This document shows positions 9,689 through 21,554 of a DNA stretch of 64,000 bases, piece by piece (the first letter of the stretch is position 1; each line of letters opens with the position of its first letter). The position numbers and the translations under genes are program-made. The DNA is from Rhododendron vialii (Eukaryota > Streptophyta > Magnoliopsida > Ericales > Ericaceae), in the NCBI RefSeq assembly GCF_030253575.1, contig NC_080564.1, positions 2,958,501-3,022,500 of the forward strand, written 5' to 3'. The notes under the pieces are model-generated. The model saw only the letters and a program-made list of their open reading frames with translations. It did no database searches and was not told where the DNA came from.

Positions 9689-12600
9689 ATGGTTCGATTA
9701 ACCGAAAATATGGTTATATCTGACGAGAACAAACCCTCTGTTATTAGACCCACAAACTTACAACAAGGTGAGATTACTGTTGTTGAAATCTGGATCTGGG
9801 AATTCAGCTGAAAATTATGTTTTTTTTTTTTTTTTTTTTTTCACGTTTTGAGTTTGAAATCAGCTGAAAAACCCCCAGTTCCGGACATTTTTTTTTGAAT
9901 TACTGTTATTTCATTGATTTGTTAGTAAAAGGATTGGAACCAGCTGAAAGACCCAGTTTTTTTTACACGTTTTGAGTTTGAAATCAGCTGAAAAACCCCA
10001 GTTCCTGACATTTTTATTTTTTTGAATTACTGTTATTTTATTGATTTGTTAGTAAAAGGATTGGAACCAGCTGAAAGACCCAGTTTCGAAAGTGGGTTTT
10101 CTGAAAGTCTGTTGTTTTCTTGATTTTTGATAAAAGGACTGAAATCAGCTGGAAAACCCCAAGTTCTAAATTGGGATTTCTGATTTTATTTTTCTTTTTG
10201 ATTTGTGATAAAAGGAGAGTCAGAGATTGTTAGCAGAAAGTTTGGGATGGAGATCCGGCCCAACCGAAGAGCCTTAGGCGTGATTAATCAGAACTTTGCT
10301 GGAGCTCAGCCGTACCCTCGTGTGTTTAACAAGAGAGTCTTATCAGAGTAATTCTCAGCCTTTTCTGATGATTTTATAACAGAAAATTTTCTTATCATCC
10401 ATGTATTTATGTAACTATATGTGCAAGCACTAATCTAGAAATTTTGTTACCAGGACAAAAGAAATTTGTGACAAGAACGCTACTAATCAAGCTCATAGAC
10501 CAATAACAAGGTTGGGATATATCCCTGCAATCTTGTTTGTTCTTTCCTTATTTTCAAGATGTTGAAATTTTCCCTCCCGAGTTAAATGAGAAAATTTTGT
10601 CGTAAGCCTGTTCTGACCTGATTCTATTTTCCTCTCAACATAGGAAATTTTCCGCGCAAATAGCAAGCAAGCAACAAGCTTTCACCGAGGGAACTAAGAA
10701 ATCAAATCCATCATCAGCTCAAAGTTTTACTGTTTGGGAGGATATTGCGCTATCAGATGTGGAGGAACAGAAGGGAGCTGCTAAGGACCACCCGGAACCG
10801 ATGGCATTGGAACAAACAGAAGCAGCAGTGGATGAGAAGGATCATATGGTAGTTGTCTCTCAGTTTATAAATTTATACTTACATGATCCTAATTTATGCA
10901 AATTAATAATTGTTGTTAAGTGCGTAAAACTTGTTTTTGCAGGAGGTTGAAATGGAGGATATATTTGAGGATCCTGTTACGGATATTGATAGCTGTGATG
11001 CCAAAAATCCACTAGCAGTGGTAGACTATGTTGATGATCTCTACGGCTACTACCGAAAAATGGAGGTAGAACTAAAGCTTATTACATTCATTTAGTTGCC
11101 AAAAATATGATTACAGGAGCTTTCATTGATTTGCTTTAGCTGGGAATTCAACAATGTCTGAACTCATACTTCTTTTCAGCAAACTTACTATGCACAATGT
11201 TTTCCAAATAAATAAGGTCTGGATAAATCAATGTGTTCTTGTTTCCTATTAAATTATGCTTTCAATTAAAGCCTAGGTTTACTTCAAATAAGTTTTAAAC
11301 GCCAAGGATTGAGGAATGCAATATTTAATTGTTTCCAGTTTTTCATCACACGTACCCATAAAAGTAAAATTTTAATCTCCACGATTTTTTCGAACATAAA
11401 GGTTTTTTTTTTTTTCCAAAGAAGGAACTAATCACGAACATCCGAGGAGCTGGCCAAAAAACTTGGGAATTTCATGAACTTCCTAATATCATTTTGTTAG
11501 TTTCCCTTTTCACCATGCTCTTTCCCATATCTCTTTTCTGCTACATTGTATTTAAGTTGAAAACCAATTTGAATCTTTTTTGATGACTTAAGAGGACCCC
11601 TATTTTCTGCAGAATTGTAGCCGTGTCTCACCAAACTACATGGAGCAACAATTTGACATCAATGAGAAGATGAGAGCTATACTAATTGACTGGCTAGTTG
11701 AGGTATGTATATGGTCAATGAGATATCTGCCCACTATATTCAGAGTTCTCAACCATTAATCAACTTTCCAAACATCAACAGGTACACCACAAGTTTGATC
11801 TGAGGGACGAGACATTGTTTCTGACAGTTAACCTAATAGACAGATTTTTAGCCCAACAAGCAGTGGTTAGAAAGAAGTTGCAGTTGGTTGGTTTGGTTGC
11901 AATGCTCTTAGCATGCAAATATGAAGAAGTTTCCGTCCCTGTCGTAGAAGATTTAGTCTTCATTTCGGATAAAGCGTACTCTAGGAAAGAAGTTCTTGAA
12001 ATGGTACAAAATATTTCAACCTTGTAATGTCAGAACTGGTAATGATGGAAAATTAATTACATGCTCTCGTTTTACGTAACTGCAGGAGAGATTGATGCTG
12101 AATACACTACAGTTCAACATGTCAGTTCCAACGCCTTATGTCTTCATGAGAAGATACCTTAAGGCTGCTCAATCTGACAGGAAAGTAAGTGCTAACTGGA
12201 ATTGTGTTTGGTATCGTTTTCATTTTCTTGGTTTCATGATTTTCGGAAACAACAATGAACTGTTCTGCACCTTGTCTTCAATTTGTTTTTATAGTGTCTG
12301 TGTCGGAAAAGTGTGTTGTTTAAAAGAAAACATTCTTTGCTTCTTTGTTTCGAGTTATCGGATCACTGCTTTAATTGTTGTATTAAAACAGTTTTACAAC
12401 TCTGAAAGCACCTTTTTTGTGTTTCCTAAAAGGTGGGATGTTTTCGGACAACCCTGACAACGGGAAAAACGCTCATCACCTCATTTTGATAATTGTGTGA
12501 TAACATGTCCCTAATCATCAATATTTGGAACTTGTAACAGCTTGAGCTGCTATCCTTTTTCTTGATCGAGCTTTGCCTTGTGGAGTATGAAATGCTGAAA

Positions 12601-13052
12601 TTCTCACCTTCTTTCTTGGCTGCGGCCACAATCTACACTGCCCAATGTACCCTTTTTGGGTTTAAGCAATGGAGCAAGACCTGTGAATGGCATACCAACT
12701 ACTCAGAAGATCAGCTAATGTGAGTAGTAGTCATCCTCTCCTTTTCCTTCAATTTCAAATACTTTATTAGAATCTATATACAACAGAAAATATCATGCAG
12801 CACTTGCTCTCATCCATCCTACTGTTCTGTAAACTTCCCTGAGTTTGATTTCATAACTGGTCGGTTGGCCTAACGATCCTTACTTCTTTTCTTTCTTCTT
12901 GCAGAGAATGCTCAAAGCTAATTGTAAGTTTCCACCAGAAGGCAGCAACAGGGAGACTAACAGGGGTGCACAGGAAGTACTGCACAACCAAGTTTGGCTC
13001 GGCAGCAAAATGTGAGCCGGCAAAGTTCTTGGTGGAGACCACCACCCAATAA
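9689..13052 (+). CDS. CYCB2: G2/mitotic cyclin, B2 type
   Basis: B2-type cyclin, activator of CDKs at G2/M, nuclear/cytoplasmic. Ten exons: 9689-9767, 10215-10347, 10454-10510, 10644-10848, 10943-11065, 11613-11702, 11782-12003, 12086-12184, 12541-12719, 12905-13052. All introns are GT-AG and in phase, giving 444 residues. A destruction box lies in exon 2 ([10 protein letters not shown]). The cyclin box begins with [16 protein letters not shown] (exon 6) and [20 protein letters not shown] (exon 7); the VH-KF motif is typical of B2 cyclins. [17 protein letters not shown] and [15 protein letters not shown] follow. The C-terminal cyclin fold is in exons 9-10 ([29 protein letters not shown]). Start: the ATG at 9689 opens [20 protein letters not shown]; the second Met also fits the MVISDEN start common in the family. 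No frame damage. Confidence 0.95.
9842..10085 (+). repeat. Tandem duplication in CYCB2 intron 1
   Basis: A ~120-bp segment (CACGTTTTGAGTTTGAAATC ... GGAACCAGCTGAAAGACCCA) is present twice in a row, starting at 9842 and 9966. A poly-T run (about 9820-9840) precedes it. No effect on coding sequence. Confidence 0.7.
11066..11612 (+). other. CYCB2 intron 5
   Basis: 547-bp intron between exons 5 and 6. Nothing recognised in it apart from a poly-T run near 11401. The other CYCB2 introns are shorter and unremarkable except intron 1. Confidence 0.6.
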
Positions 13053-13481
13053 TAGGAAATACATGTACAGCGGCTAACTTACATGATTTCTGTGACTGGG
13101 GTCTATCAAAGTGGTTTTAATTGGGGAGAGGAATCGAATAATTTCAGCAACTTGGGTTGCTTCTAGGAATCGATTGGCGAAAGATTACATTTGACATACA
13201 GCCATTGCCTAACCTGTTCAATTTGAACATGTATTGAACTTTGTATTTCTGCTTCATTTGATAATAATTCCAATTATTTTATACAATTATAGTCCTGTTT
13301 CTCTTCCTACAAGTTCCCTAAACAGTACGTAAGTTTCATTTCCAATAATGGACTCCATCTTAATTCCGATAAGCCAAAGAATTCTTCCGAAAGTCTAAAC
13401 GGTATAATGGACCCCTTAACTTGTATCTAGCCCATAGCTGCGCATACTCTCATCCTTAACATGTATCTAGCCCATCACTGG
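13053..13481 (+). other. CYCB2 3' UTR and downstream spacer
   Basis: Contains the cyclin 3' UTR, probably ending near the AT-rich stretch around 13260-13290 (ATAATAATTCC, ATTATTTTATACAATT). Further on, AACTTGTATCTAGCCCAT and AACATGTATCTAGCCCAT form a small direct repeat at about 13418 and 13458. Confidence 0.45.
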
Positions 13482-13680
13482 CCATGCTCGAAACCTATCA
13501 AGAAAATGCAAATTGATCGATGGAAAACCAAATGGCCTTTGTTTGGTGGTTGTTACTTGTTAGTAGACGAGGAGGAGAGGGGTTTTGGCCTGCTGCAATT
13601 TTCGTCCGACAGATGGGGTAGTTTCCCGTATATCACGTGAACCAAGTTCAATGCTTGTAGCCTAGTAGTGTTAAATGGTT
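13482..13680. repeat. Diverged copy of the DSK2 5' flank
   Basis: GCCATGCTCGAAACCTATCA matches the DSK2 start-codon region (minus-strand ATG at 13485-13483). TGGAAAACCAAATGGCC, GAGGAGAGGGGTTTTGGCCT and GCAATTTTC..CCGACAGA then follow in the same order as in the native flank at 2005-2215. It is more diverged than the copies in the 2.9-7.8 kb array and lies about 6 kb from it, beyond the cyclin gene. Confidence 0.65.
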
Positions 13681-14099
13681 TGGCTGCAAAATAGTTTGGG
13701 TGGTCAAATAGTTCACCGTCCAAGTTGTGCGATCAATGCCCGTCGAATCTTGTCTTTCTACGAAGCTTGGTCATGATTCAATCCTAAAATTAGTTTCCCA
13801 CGGGATCTAAACATGATATACGCTTAAAGTAGAGTAGCCATAAAAATGTCAAGTTGATTTGTTTCAAAGAGTTTTGCTATGCAGATACCCAACTGATTAC
13901 AAAGATGTGTGTACTTCTGTGCGTGCACAGAATTTTCCTTTGTTTTAAGGATTTTATTAATAAAAAAAAGTCTAGGAACACAAATTATGTCCGGAACCGT
14001 CCGATACACGTGAAAATGGCTTTGGACGCAGTTGTGCATGGAATTGTGTACCAAACAAAATAATTTACTTGTGTTTAATTGCATAAACTTCTCCAGAGG
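13681..14099. other. Gene-free interval
   Basis: Overlapping short reading frames on both strands here resemble nothing I know. No repeat or RNA gene recognised. Confidence 0.4.
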
Positions 14100-14380
14100 T
14101 AGGCCTGCAAACAAACTGAGTTGCTCATTGCTTGGTGTGATTTGTTTAGTAATTGAGTTGAGTTCGAGCTCAAGTTTTAGGCTCGTTTAGTAAATAAGCC
14201 GAGTTCAACACTTAAAAGCTCGGCTCGACTTGTAAAGGATCGGCTCGTTTGGATAGGCTCGGTTCGTTTAGATAAGCTCGTCAAGTAAATAAACCTAGCT
14301 CACTCAAGTCCTTGGCTCGTTGTTTAATAAACGAGCCGAGCTTGAACACTATAAAACTTGGCTCATTTGTTTGCACCCGT
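14100..14380. mobile_element. GAGCC-rich hAT-like MITE, diverged
   Basis: Ends TAGGCCTGCAAACAAACTGA and TCATTTGTTTGCACCCGT are inverted relatives. The interior is full of GCTCGGCTCG/CTCGTTTA words. It belongs to the same family as the elements at 15401-15725 and 22461-23028. No target duplication could be recognised. It lies upstream of the IDH promoter. Confidence 0.6.
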
Positions 14381-14428
14381 CTGCAAGCTTTGAGAAATGA
14401 ATGGCTCATTGTAGTGGACCCGTCCGAG

Positions 14429-14569
14429 TGGGCTCACGACAGCCCAAAATGGGCCCGATTGGTTGGACTCAAACCGGGGATGATCCGCAGCCCAAAATGG
14501 ACCGGGGAAATGACGGCCACCAAAATGGACCCGATTGGTTGGACTCAAACCGGGGATGATCCGAGCCCA
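14429..14569 (+). promoter_or_regulatory. IDH promoter: five site II (TGGGCY) motifs in a duplicated segment
   Basis: TGGGCT at 14429-14434, AGCCCA at 14441-14446, TGGGCC at 14450-14455, AGCCCA at 14489-14494 and AGCCCA at 14564-14569. The segment contains an imperfect direct repeat (CCCGATTGGTTGGACTCAAA and following bases) at about 14454 and 14528, which also duplicates an ATTGG (CCAAT) box. Site II motifs are bound by TCP factors and are enriched in plant genes for mitochondrial energy proteins, which fits the gene downstream. Confidence 0.6.
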
Positions 14570-14655
14570 TCCATCTCTCCTCTCTCTTCAAAGCTCTTCC
14601 CATGGCGAATCTTTGATCGACCAATTTCTCAGACCTAATCATTGCATACCATTCA

Positions 14656-17600
14656 ATGGCTCGAAGAGCTTCACCGATCCTCAAACGCCTCATCCAACCC
14701 TCCCCAACTCCGCTCCAACCATTCGTCCGATCCGTCACCTACATGCCCCGACCGGGCGACGGCGCCCCTCGACCCGTAACCCTAATCCCGGGCGACGGCA
14801 TCGGGCCCCTCGTGACCAACGCAGTCGAGCAGGTCATGGAGGCGATGCACGCGCCGGTGTACTTCGAGCGGTACGACGAGGTCCACGGCGACATGAAGCG
14901 GGTCCCGCAGGAGGTGATCGACTCGATCAGGAAGAACAAGGTGTGCCTGAAGGGAGGGCTGATCACGCCGGTGGGCGGCGGGGTGAGCTCGCTGAACGTG
15001 CTGCTGAGGAAGGAGCTGGATTTGTACGCGTCGCTGGTGCATTGTTTCAATCTGGCTGGGCTGCCGACGCGGCACGAGAACGTGGATATTGTCGTGATTA
15101 GGGAGAATACGGAGGGGGAGTACGCCGGGCTTGAGCACGAGGTCGTGCCCGGCGTCGTCGAAAGCCTCAAGGTATTATGTCCTGTTTTGTCTTTTGTTTT
15201 GTTGTTTTTTTTTTTGGTAATCCAATTTTTGATTGAGAGAACACACAAGTACGAAGAAACAAAAAAGCTTACCTTCTATTACAAGAGAAAACAACAAAAT
15301 GAAAGCTACAAGCAAGGGTACTAGGGGTAGCTGCAGAATTCTTGCGATAACAAGAGAATGAAAGCTACAAGCAAGGAGTAGCAGCAACAGTTTATCAAGT
15401 TGGGGTGCAAATGAGCCGAGCTTTTTAGGGTTTGGGCTCGGTTCGTTTACTAAACACGCCTAAAACTCAAGTTCGAGCTCGGCTCGTTTATAAACAAGCT
15501 GAGCCCTTAACGAGCTGAGCCTGACTTATATTAATTAACAAGTCTCTTTAAACAAGCCGATGTAATGAGCCAAGCTTTTGCAAGCCAGCCGAGCTTATGA
15601 GTGTTGAGCTTGGCTCGTTTACTTGTTTGGTAAACGAGCCTAAAACTCGAGCTTGGATCGATTACTAAACGAGCTGAGCCGATCCACGAGTCGCTCGTGA
15701 GCAGTTCGGTTCGTTTGCAGCCCTATTCAAGCTGCCAAGAGTGGCACAAGGCCATATTACGGGGTGGTTTTTACATTTGATAATTGAGACCCCTTAATTC
15801 TAACCTCGAACCTAATTTTCTCAAGGACTGAAGATGGAGATCATTGAATTCCTTGGAAAATCCTGCGCTCCTCTCTTGCCAAACATAATAGACCGTCGAT
15901 GCCCAAGCCAATGTTCTGGTAATATTGTGGATGGATTTACCACAGAACTTCCCTATGAGCCAGTCAACTTCAGAATGCCAGGGTTGAGGAAGTTTAGATT
16001 TGCATTTGCAGCCAAATAGTTCTTGAAGGGCAGCTAAAGAAGTGCTGCAGGTCTTCATTGTGCAGATTAGATAGAGAACATGTGGGGAAGATTTGCATGC
16101 CCCAGCTAGTCATTTTATCTTTTTTAGTCCTGAGGCTCCCTCTAACGGCCATCCAGAGAATGAAGCATTTTGTCTTTGGCATTAGTTGCTATCTTTTGTG
16201 CATTTTGGTTGATTTTCTTGAGCCCAATTTTGACTGACTGAATGATCTCTCCGTAATATTGAAACTGAGGTGGTTAAAAAGATGCACTAAAAACATTTGA
16301 TTTGTCATTACGGGGATATAATCGAACTTCCTTATGGATGTTTTAATGGTCATGCTGTGGAGCGATTTAGCAGCTATTACCTCCTGCAATATGAACCGCA
16401 GAGTGTATATAGTTATAGTATCTTAGCTTTCTTCCTTATTTCTGATACAATGATGGTTTACGATCCGTTTGGTGTGATAGGTGTGAAAATTAAAGTAATG
16501 ACTTGCAGCTTTCATGTCACTGAGAAAAGAGAAGAGAAGACGGGATTGCGTTTTCTCACTAATTTTTTTTTTTTTTGGAGGATAAGAAAGCAAAGCGTGG
16601 TATTTTTTTATTCGTTTGGATTTGGATGGAGAGTCAATTCTTTTATAATAAAGAGCCACTCAATATTGTTTCTCTCGGATTCTTGTGAAATCTCGTCGTC
16701 TTGGTGAGAAACAAAGAAGTTCTCTTTGTCTCAAGACTCTCAATACCTTGACATTTCCACCTAATTTGTAATTCAGTTCACAAGAGAGAGTTCACTTCCT
16801 CTTTCATTTCTCTTCAAACCACTTGCAGAAACGGGCTGCTAGTTTTGGAACCTGCGGATGCTGAATGGTTACATATTCCAACCTATCAAATGTACTATGC
16901 CATAAGCAATTTTACTTTGGCTTTCTGTTGAAGATGGTACCACGAAATGCTGTTGTCAAGTTACTAAACCCAATTTTATGTCTTGAAAACTACCTTTTTT
17001 TAATATGTATGATGGACTTTCGGACAAATGCTTAAGCGAAAATAACACAATTCTTTGAGTGATTCTTGATATAATTGGGCCTGGCTTGTGCATTTGGCAA
17101 GTTCATGTCTATGTTAATGCTGCCATGTCTATTAGAAGGTCCTTGTTTAGTCCACTATAGGAAATCCATGTATGTGTGGGCCTTTCTGATTGTGACTTGC
17201 AGTATCACTTGTTTCTTGATGCGGTTAATTTTGTTGCCGCCTATCATCACTTTGTTGTTTTATCCTGTCAAATGCAGTAGTTTTTTCCGTAATTTATTTA
17301 TCTTTAGTTTATGTTTCGGGAGTTTGTTTTGTGTCTGATATTCGATAGGTCATGACAAAGTTCTGCTCAGAACGTATAGCGCAATACGCCTTTGAGTATG
17401 CATACTTAAACAACAGAAAGAAGGTCACAGCTGTGCACAAAGCAAATATCATGAAGCTTGCAGATGGTCTGTTCTTGGAATCTTGCCGAGAGATTGCAAC
17501 CAAATATCCTGGAATCAAGTACAATGAAATTATTGTGGACAACTGTTGCATGCAACTTGTTTCAAAGCCTGAGCAGTTCGATGTCATGGTAAGCTTGGTA

Positions 17601-19966
17601 GCTGTACATGAATGGAGTTCTTCTCGCTGCTACATGTCCTTTTTCAGTAACGAATTTTTGTAAACTATCATCGAGAGAGGATTGAGAGAAGAGTGCACCT
17701 CGGTGCTCTTGAGATTTGTTGAGTTTCGCAAACTTGATACACAAGGTCTTTTTGTGGAACACACATGTGCATTGCGGTTAGTCTAGATTACTAGATTACT
17801 GTGTTTAGCTTAAGGATATTAACTTTCTTTGTTTCATCTTCTGTATAAGTTTTTGAAGTAATGCTTCCTTAACCAGTTGTCTTATTTGACCATACATTGG
17901 AACCTTGTGCGTCTTGAAATGGAGAGAGGTGACAATATAGCTATCAAAGCTGATGCAAATTCTTAGTACAAGGTCTTGTTATACTGGTACTCGTGTGACT
18001 GATGAACTGCACCTTATTGGTGGACTAAATCACAGGCCATTAGGATTTAGGTGACGTTGTGTTGTTCTCCTTTTGTATATGCATTGGTGGCGGTGATAAA
18101 GTAATGCTGCTATGATCACCTTAAGATGATGGATAAAATTATAGGTGATAGAGCATTTGGAGGTATCCTTCTCATGCATTAGCTTAATGTTGGTACATGA
18201 ACTTTGTCGGAGGATTAGGTTGTCATTTTGTCAGATGATTAGGTTATCATTCTTTTCCTCACAGTCTACCATGTTCTTTTGGCCTTTGGTATGTTCAGCT
18301 TCATACCAGTCACTCCTTAGTGGGTTTCAGTCTTTTTGTTTCAGATGACTGAAGAGTGAACTCAATTGTCTGTTTGGCGGTTGTCAGTTTAACTGCTCAG
18401 GCTCGTATTATCTCAACATTATCACTATGTACTTTTAGATCCAATCATGTCGTATGCGTAATTTCTCAGTGTCTTACTATCTAAATCCTTTACTGCTAGT
18501 CTGCTAGAAGCCTACAACCATGCATGGCATCTCACCCTTTTTTATGGTTATTCTTCAGTCACAATTGATTGTACACCATTGACATATTCATCTTCATCCA
18601 TCTGAATATAATCCTATGGCCATCAGCTTTTTTGGTTTTATCCTTTCAGTCACCATAAGGATTATTGGCAAGTATGCATCAGAACAGTGAATGATCCATA
18701 GTGAGATGATTGGTAGGGAAATCTGAAATCCTTTCATTGACGATATGACTTCTAGGTCCTAATCAACTTGTGAACATGTAGATTAGCCAACACAGATTAG
18801 ATGGTACACACTATAGGCATTACATTTGGAAGAATAAGATGAGAACATATGATGCAGTGATAGTGTGCGTGCATGAGTTCGGAAGTGGCTCTATTCAGCT
18901 CTATCTGGCTTCCACTTTGATGCAGTTGCTTATTCTAAAGAGAAAGAAGAGGTGTAAAATGGTTTTTCATTTTGCAGGTGACACCCAATCTGTATGGCAA
19001 TCTAGTTGCAAATACTGCTGCTGGTATCGCTGGTGGCACAGGAGTCATGCCAGGAGGTAATCAGTCAACATTTTCCAACTTATTTTATTCAATCTTTTCA
19101 TTATCTAGGTTCGGCAAGCCATATGTAGGTGTAGAATGGTCAATAACCATAAGTTTCCTACCCTGAAAGATTGAGAATTGATGAAAAATGACTACCTAGT
19201 TGGGTCAAGTTAGTTAAAAGAAAAGTAATCATATGCACTTCTTATGGCATGAAACTTGAGAAACATATGCAGTTGTCGAGATGGGATTTTGATCCTTGGA
19301 TGTTATTTTACTTCTCACGATCCCATTTGAGTTGCAAAGAAGACCATATATGTACCTCTAATTGCATAAGATGAAGTTCTTGTCATTCTTCAACTGATGT
19401 GACACTGGATTTAATGAACCATTTTGTGCCACCAAGTTTATCGCCAAAATCGTTGCATTCATGCAAACTGCACGGAATCTTTGATGCCAAACACACCCAG
19501 ATGAGAATTTCCACAGTTTTCATTCCTTAGAAACTGATAATACCCACCTGCATGTCCATTTCACACAAAGACTGTACAAATTATATGAAAAAATCTTTAT
19601 GGTAGATGTATGACCTATTAAGTGTATCAGTCTTGCTCCAAACAAGTTTTCTGAATATCTATATGCGATTCGTCCATTTTCTCTTCTGCAGGAAATGTTG
19701 GGGCTGATCATGCTGTTTTTGAGCAAGGTGCTTCTGCGGGAAATGTGGGAAACATGAAACTAGTGGAGCAGAGGAAAGCAAATCCAGTGGCCTTGCTTCT
19801 TTCTTCAGCCATGATGCTGAGACATCTCCAATTTCCTTCGTTTGCCGACCGGCTAGAAACTGCTGTGAAACGGGTAATATCGGAGGGGAAGTGCCGGACG
19901 AAAGACCTTGGGGGAGCTAGCACCACACAAGAGGTGGTTGATGCCGTTGTTGCGGCCTTGGACTGA
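14656..19966 (+). CDS. IDH1: NAD-dependent isocitrate dehydrogenase, regulatory subunit, mitochondrial
   Basis: Regulatory subunit of the TCA-cycle NAD-IDH hetero-oligomer, which converts isocitrate to 2-oxoglutarate, CO2 and NADH in the mitochondrial matrix. Four exons: 14656-15171, 17349-17588, 18978-19056, 19692-19966; all GT-AG and in phase; 369 residues, the usual length. Residues 1 to about 26 look like a transit peptide ([27 protein letters not shown] follows). Family landmarks: [129 protein letters not shown] and [19 protein letters not shown]. The sequence follows plant IDH1-type regulatory subunits almost residue for residue; the catalytic IDH5/6 branch differs in the substrate region. 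No frame damage. Confidence 0.96.
15200..16390 (-). mobile_element. LINE (L1-type) 3'-terminal fragment, interrupted
   Basis: On the minus strand, 16182-15994 and 16058-15771 encode a zinc-finger reverse-transcriptase-associated region: a cysteine/histidine pattern ([20 protein letters not shown]) followed by [20 protein letters not shown] and WQER, as in the C-terminus of plant LINE ORF2. The two stretches overlap in different frames, so the copy is broken. The stop at 15771 is followed by a 3' region and a poly-T (= poly-A tail) near 15205-15220. The 5' part, including the reverse transcriptase, is absent. A hAT-like MITE (15401-15725) sits inside. Confidence 0.7.
15401..15725. mobile_element. 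GAGCC-rich hAT-like MITE
   Basis: Ends TGGGGTGCAAATGAGCCGAG and GTTCGTTTGCAGCCCTA are inverted relatives of the 22461-23028 element. The interior is built from GCTCGGCTCGTTTA words. Flanks TATCAAGT and TTCAAGCT are similar but not identical, so the target duplication is unproven. It is nested in the LINE fragment. Confidence 0.65.
17589..18977 (+). other. IDH intron 2
   Basis: 1389-bp GT-AG intron. No coding resemblance or mobile element recognised. IDH intron 3 (19057-19691) likewise holds nothing recognisable. Confidence 0.6.
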
Positions 19967-21450
19967 TTGAGGAAAGAACTTTGTTCTACACTCCCTAACA
20001 AATTTGTTCCCCAAGCCAGGGTTTCTTACCGGCATATTTTTCTCGGCTAGTATTTCCACTTGTGTTAGTTGTGAGGTTTTCTTACCACCTTTAATTGAAT
20101 TCTTTCGGAATCTAGTGATAGTTAAATTGTTGAGAGAGTATCCATGGTCCTTGGGATGAAGGAAATTGTGAAAATAAGATGGAGTTTCTGCTTATGAACA
20201 ATTTTGTGTAGTTTCATGACTAAAGAAAACATGATATTACTTGAAATCATGTGTTATTATGGAGCTTTTAAGTACGCATATTTGTTGCGGAGCACTACAC
20301 TGGTTAGGCTCAGATTAAGATTGCATTCATAAAGCTTTTTTTTTTTTTTTTTGGTACTTCGGAAATTATTATCTAAAGCTTTGATCATATGGTTTCGGAT
20401 TTGTGCACTTCCATTTGTGTTTGTGGCAATTTCATTTGCGTAAAGATGCAATTTCGTTTGTGTTTGTGGCTATTCCGTTCAAGTAAAGATACGAATATAA
20501 TTCAGTTTGATACGAGTTTAAGTAGGAAAGTAAAACTTAGTTGATGTACAAGTACTATGGAGTGGCAGAGAGAATTCTAAAGAGTTTTTTACTTCTTTTA
20601 TTATTTTTTGTTAAATTCTCTTGCCAAGTTTGCTAACAAACACCCTTGTTTGGATGTTAATTTTGATGAAAAAATTGTATAAGTTTGTTTATTTTTTCGT
20701 CTTCCGTCATTTTTCTAGCATTTTAACAAATTTTTTTTTTACTTTTTGATTTGATGTTCATTATATACCTCCAAAAGATTAAAAAAAAAAATGATTAAAT
20801 TTTTTATTACAAATTACTGAAGATGAAAAAGCGCAATGAAGCAATAAATTTTTTAAGAGAAGAATTCAACGAGATTGAATTTTTTTTTTTTTTTAGAAAA
20901 ATAGTAGGTACGGCATATTTGTTTCCCATTTTCAAAAAATTTTCTACTCTCTCTTCTTCATTGGCGACATTTATACTCCTTGTTCTTTCTTTCTTCTTTA
21001 CCGCGGCAAAAATGAGCACACAACCACCGCCAACCATTGTCACCACCTCAAACCCCCAATCCACCCAATTTACAACAACTCAGCTGTAAGCGATTGGCCT
21101 TGGCAACCGTGATGCCAATTGGGTTTTCTGGTTAATTGGGTATTTTTTTTAACTTTGTGCACGGAGGGAGTGTTGATTTTAGAGACAGAAAGCGAACATA
21201 GTCTAAGGGTGGTAGCCGAGACTTATTTAGCCCCTTCTTGGCATTTTTTTTTATCAGAGAGAGAGAGAGTGTGTGTGAAGGTACCACAATAGCATATGGT
21301 GTTGGTGTTGCACCCTACACAATTACGGTTTGATTCTTGGGGTCAAGCTGCAGAAAAATAATTTTTTGTGAATTTCCTGGTTTCGGACTACGATGGGGAT
21401 TAGTCGAAGTGCACGTAAGCTGGTCCGGACACTCTTCACCGTCAAACCTA

Positions 21451-21454
<4 letters not shown>
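19967..21454. other. IDH 3' UTR and gene-free interval
   Basis: The IDH 3' UTR occupies the first few hundred bases. A poly-T run lies at 20337-20352. Around 21360-21430 the words GATTAGTCGAAGTGCACGTA and AGCTGGTCCGGACACTC recur in similar form near 62270-62310, suggesting a short dispersed repeat (SINE-like tail). No gene recognised. Confidence 0.4.

Positions 21455-21520
<66 letters not shown>
21455..21520. repeat. (TA)n microsatellite
   Basis: About 33 uninterrupted AT dinucleotides. Confidence 0.98.
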
Positions 21521-21523
<3 letters not shown>

Positions 21524-21554
21524 TCCGTCTCCCGTAAGGACCACCTCATTTTAA

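Larger units (their letters stand above)
15172..17348 (+). other. IDH intron 1 (2.2 kb) carrying nested mobile elements
   Basis: Donor GTATTA, acceptor GATAG. The left part (15200-16390) holds a minus-strand LINE 3' end split by a GAGCC-rich MITE. The right part (about 16400-17348) is AT-rich with no recognised element. A poly-T run lies at about 16562. The donor side of the exon is intact. Confidence 0.7.

Noticed and set aside
14535-15248. Long frames on both strands overlapping IDH exon 1
   Set aside because: Shadows of a GC-rich coding exon; the frame starting at 14656 matches IDH regulatory subunits throughout.
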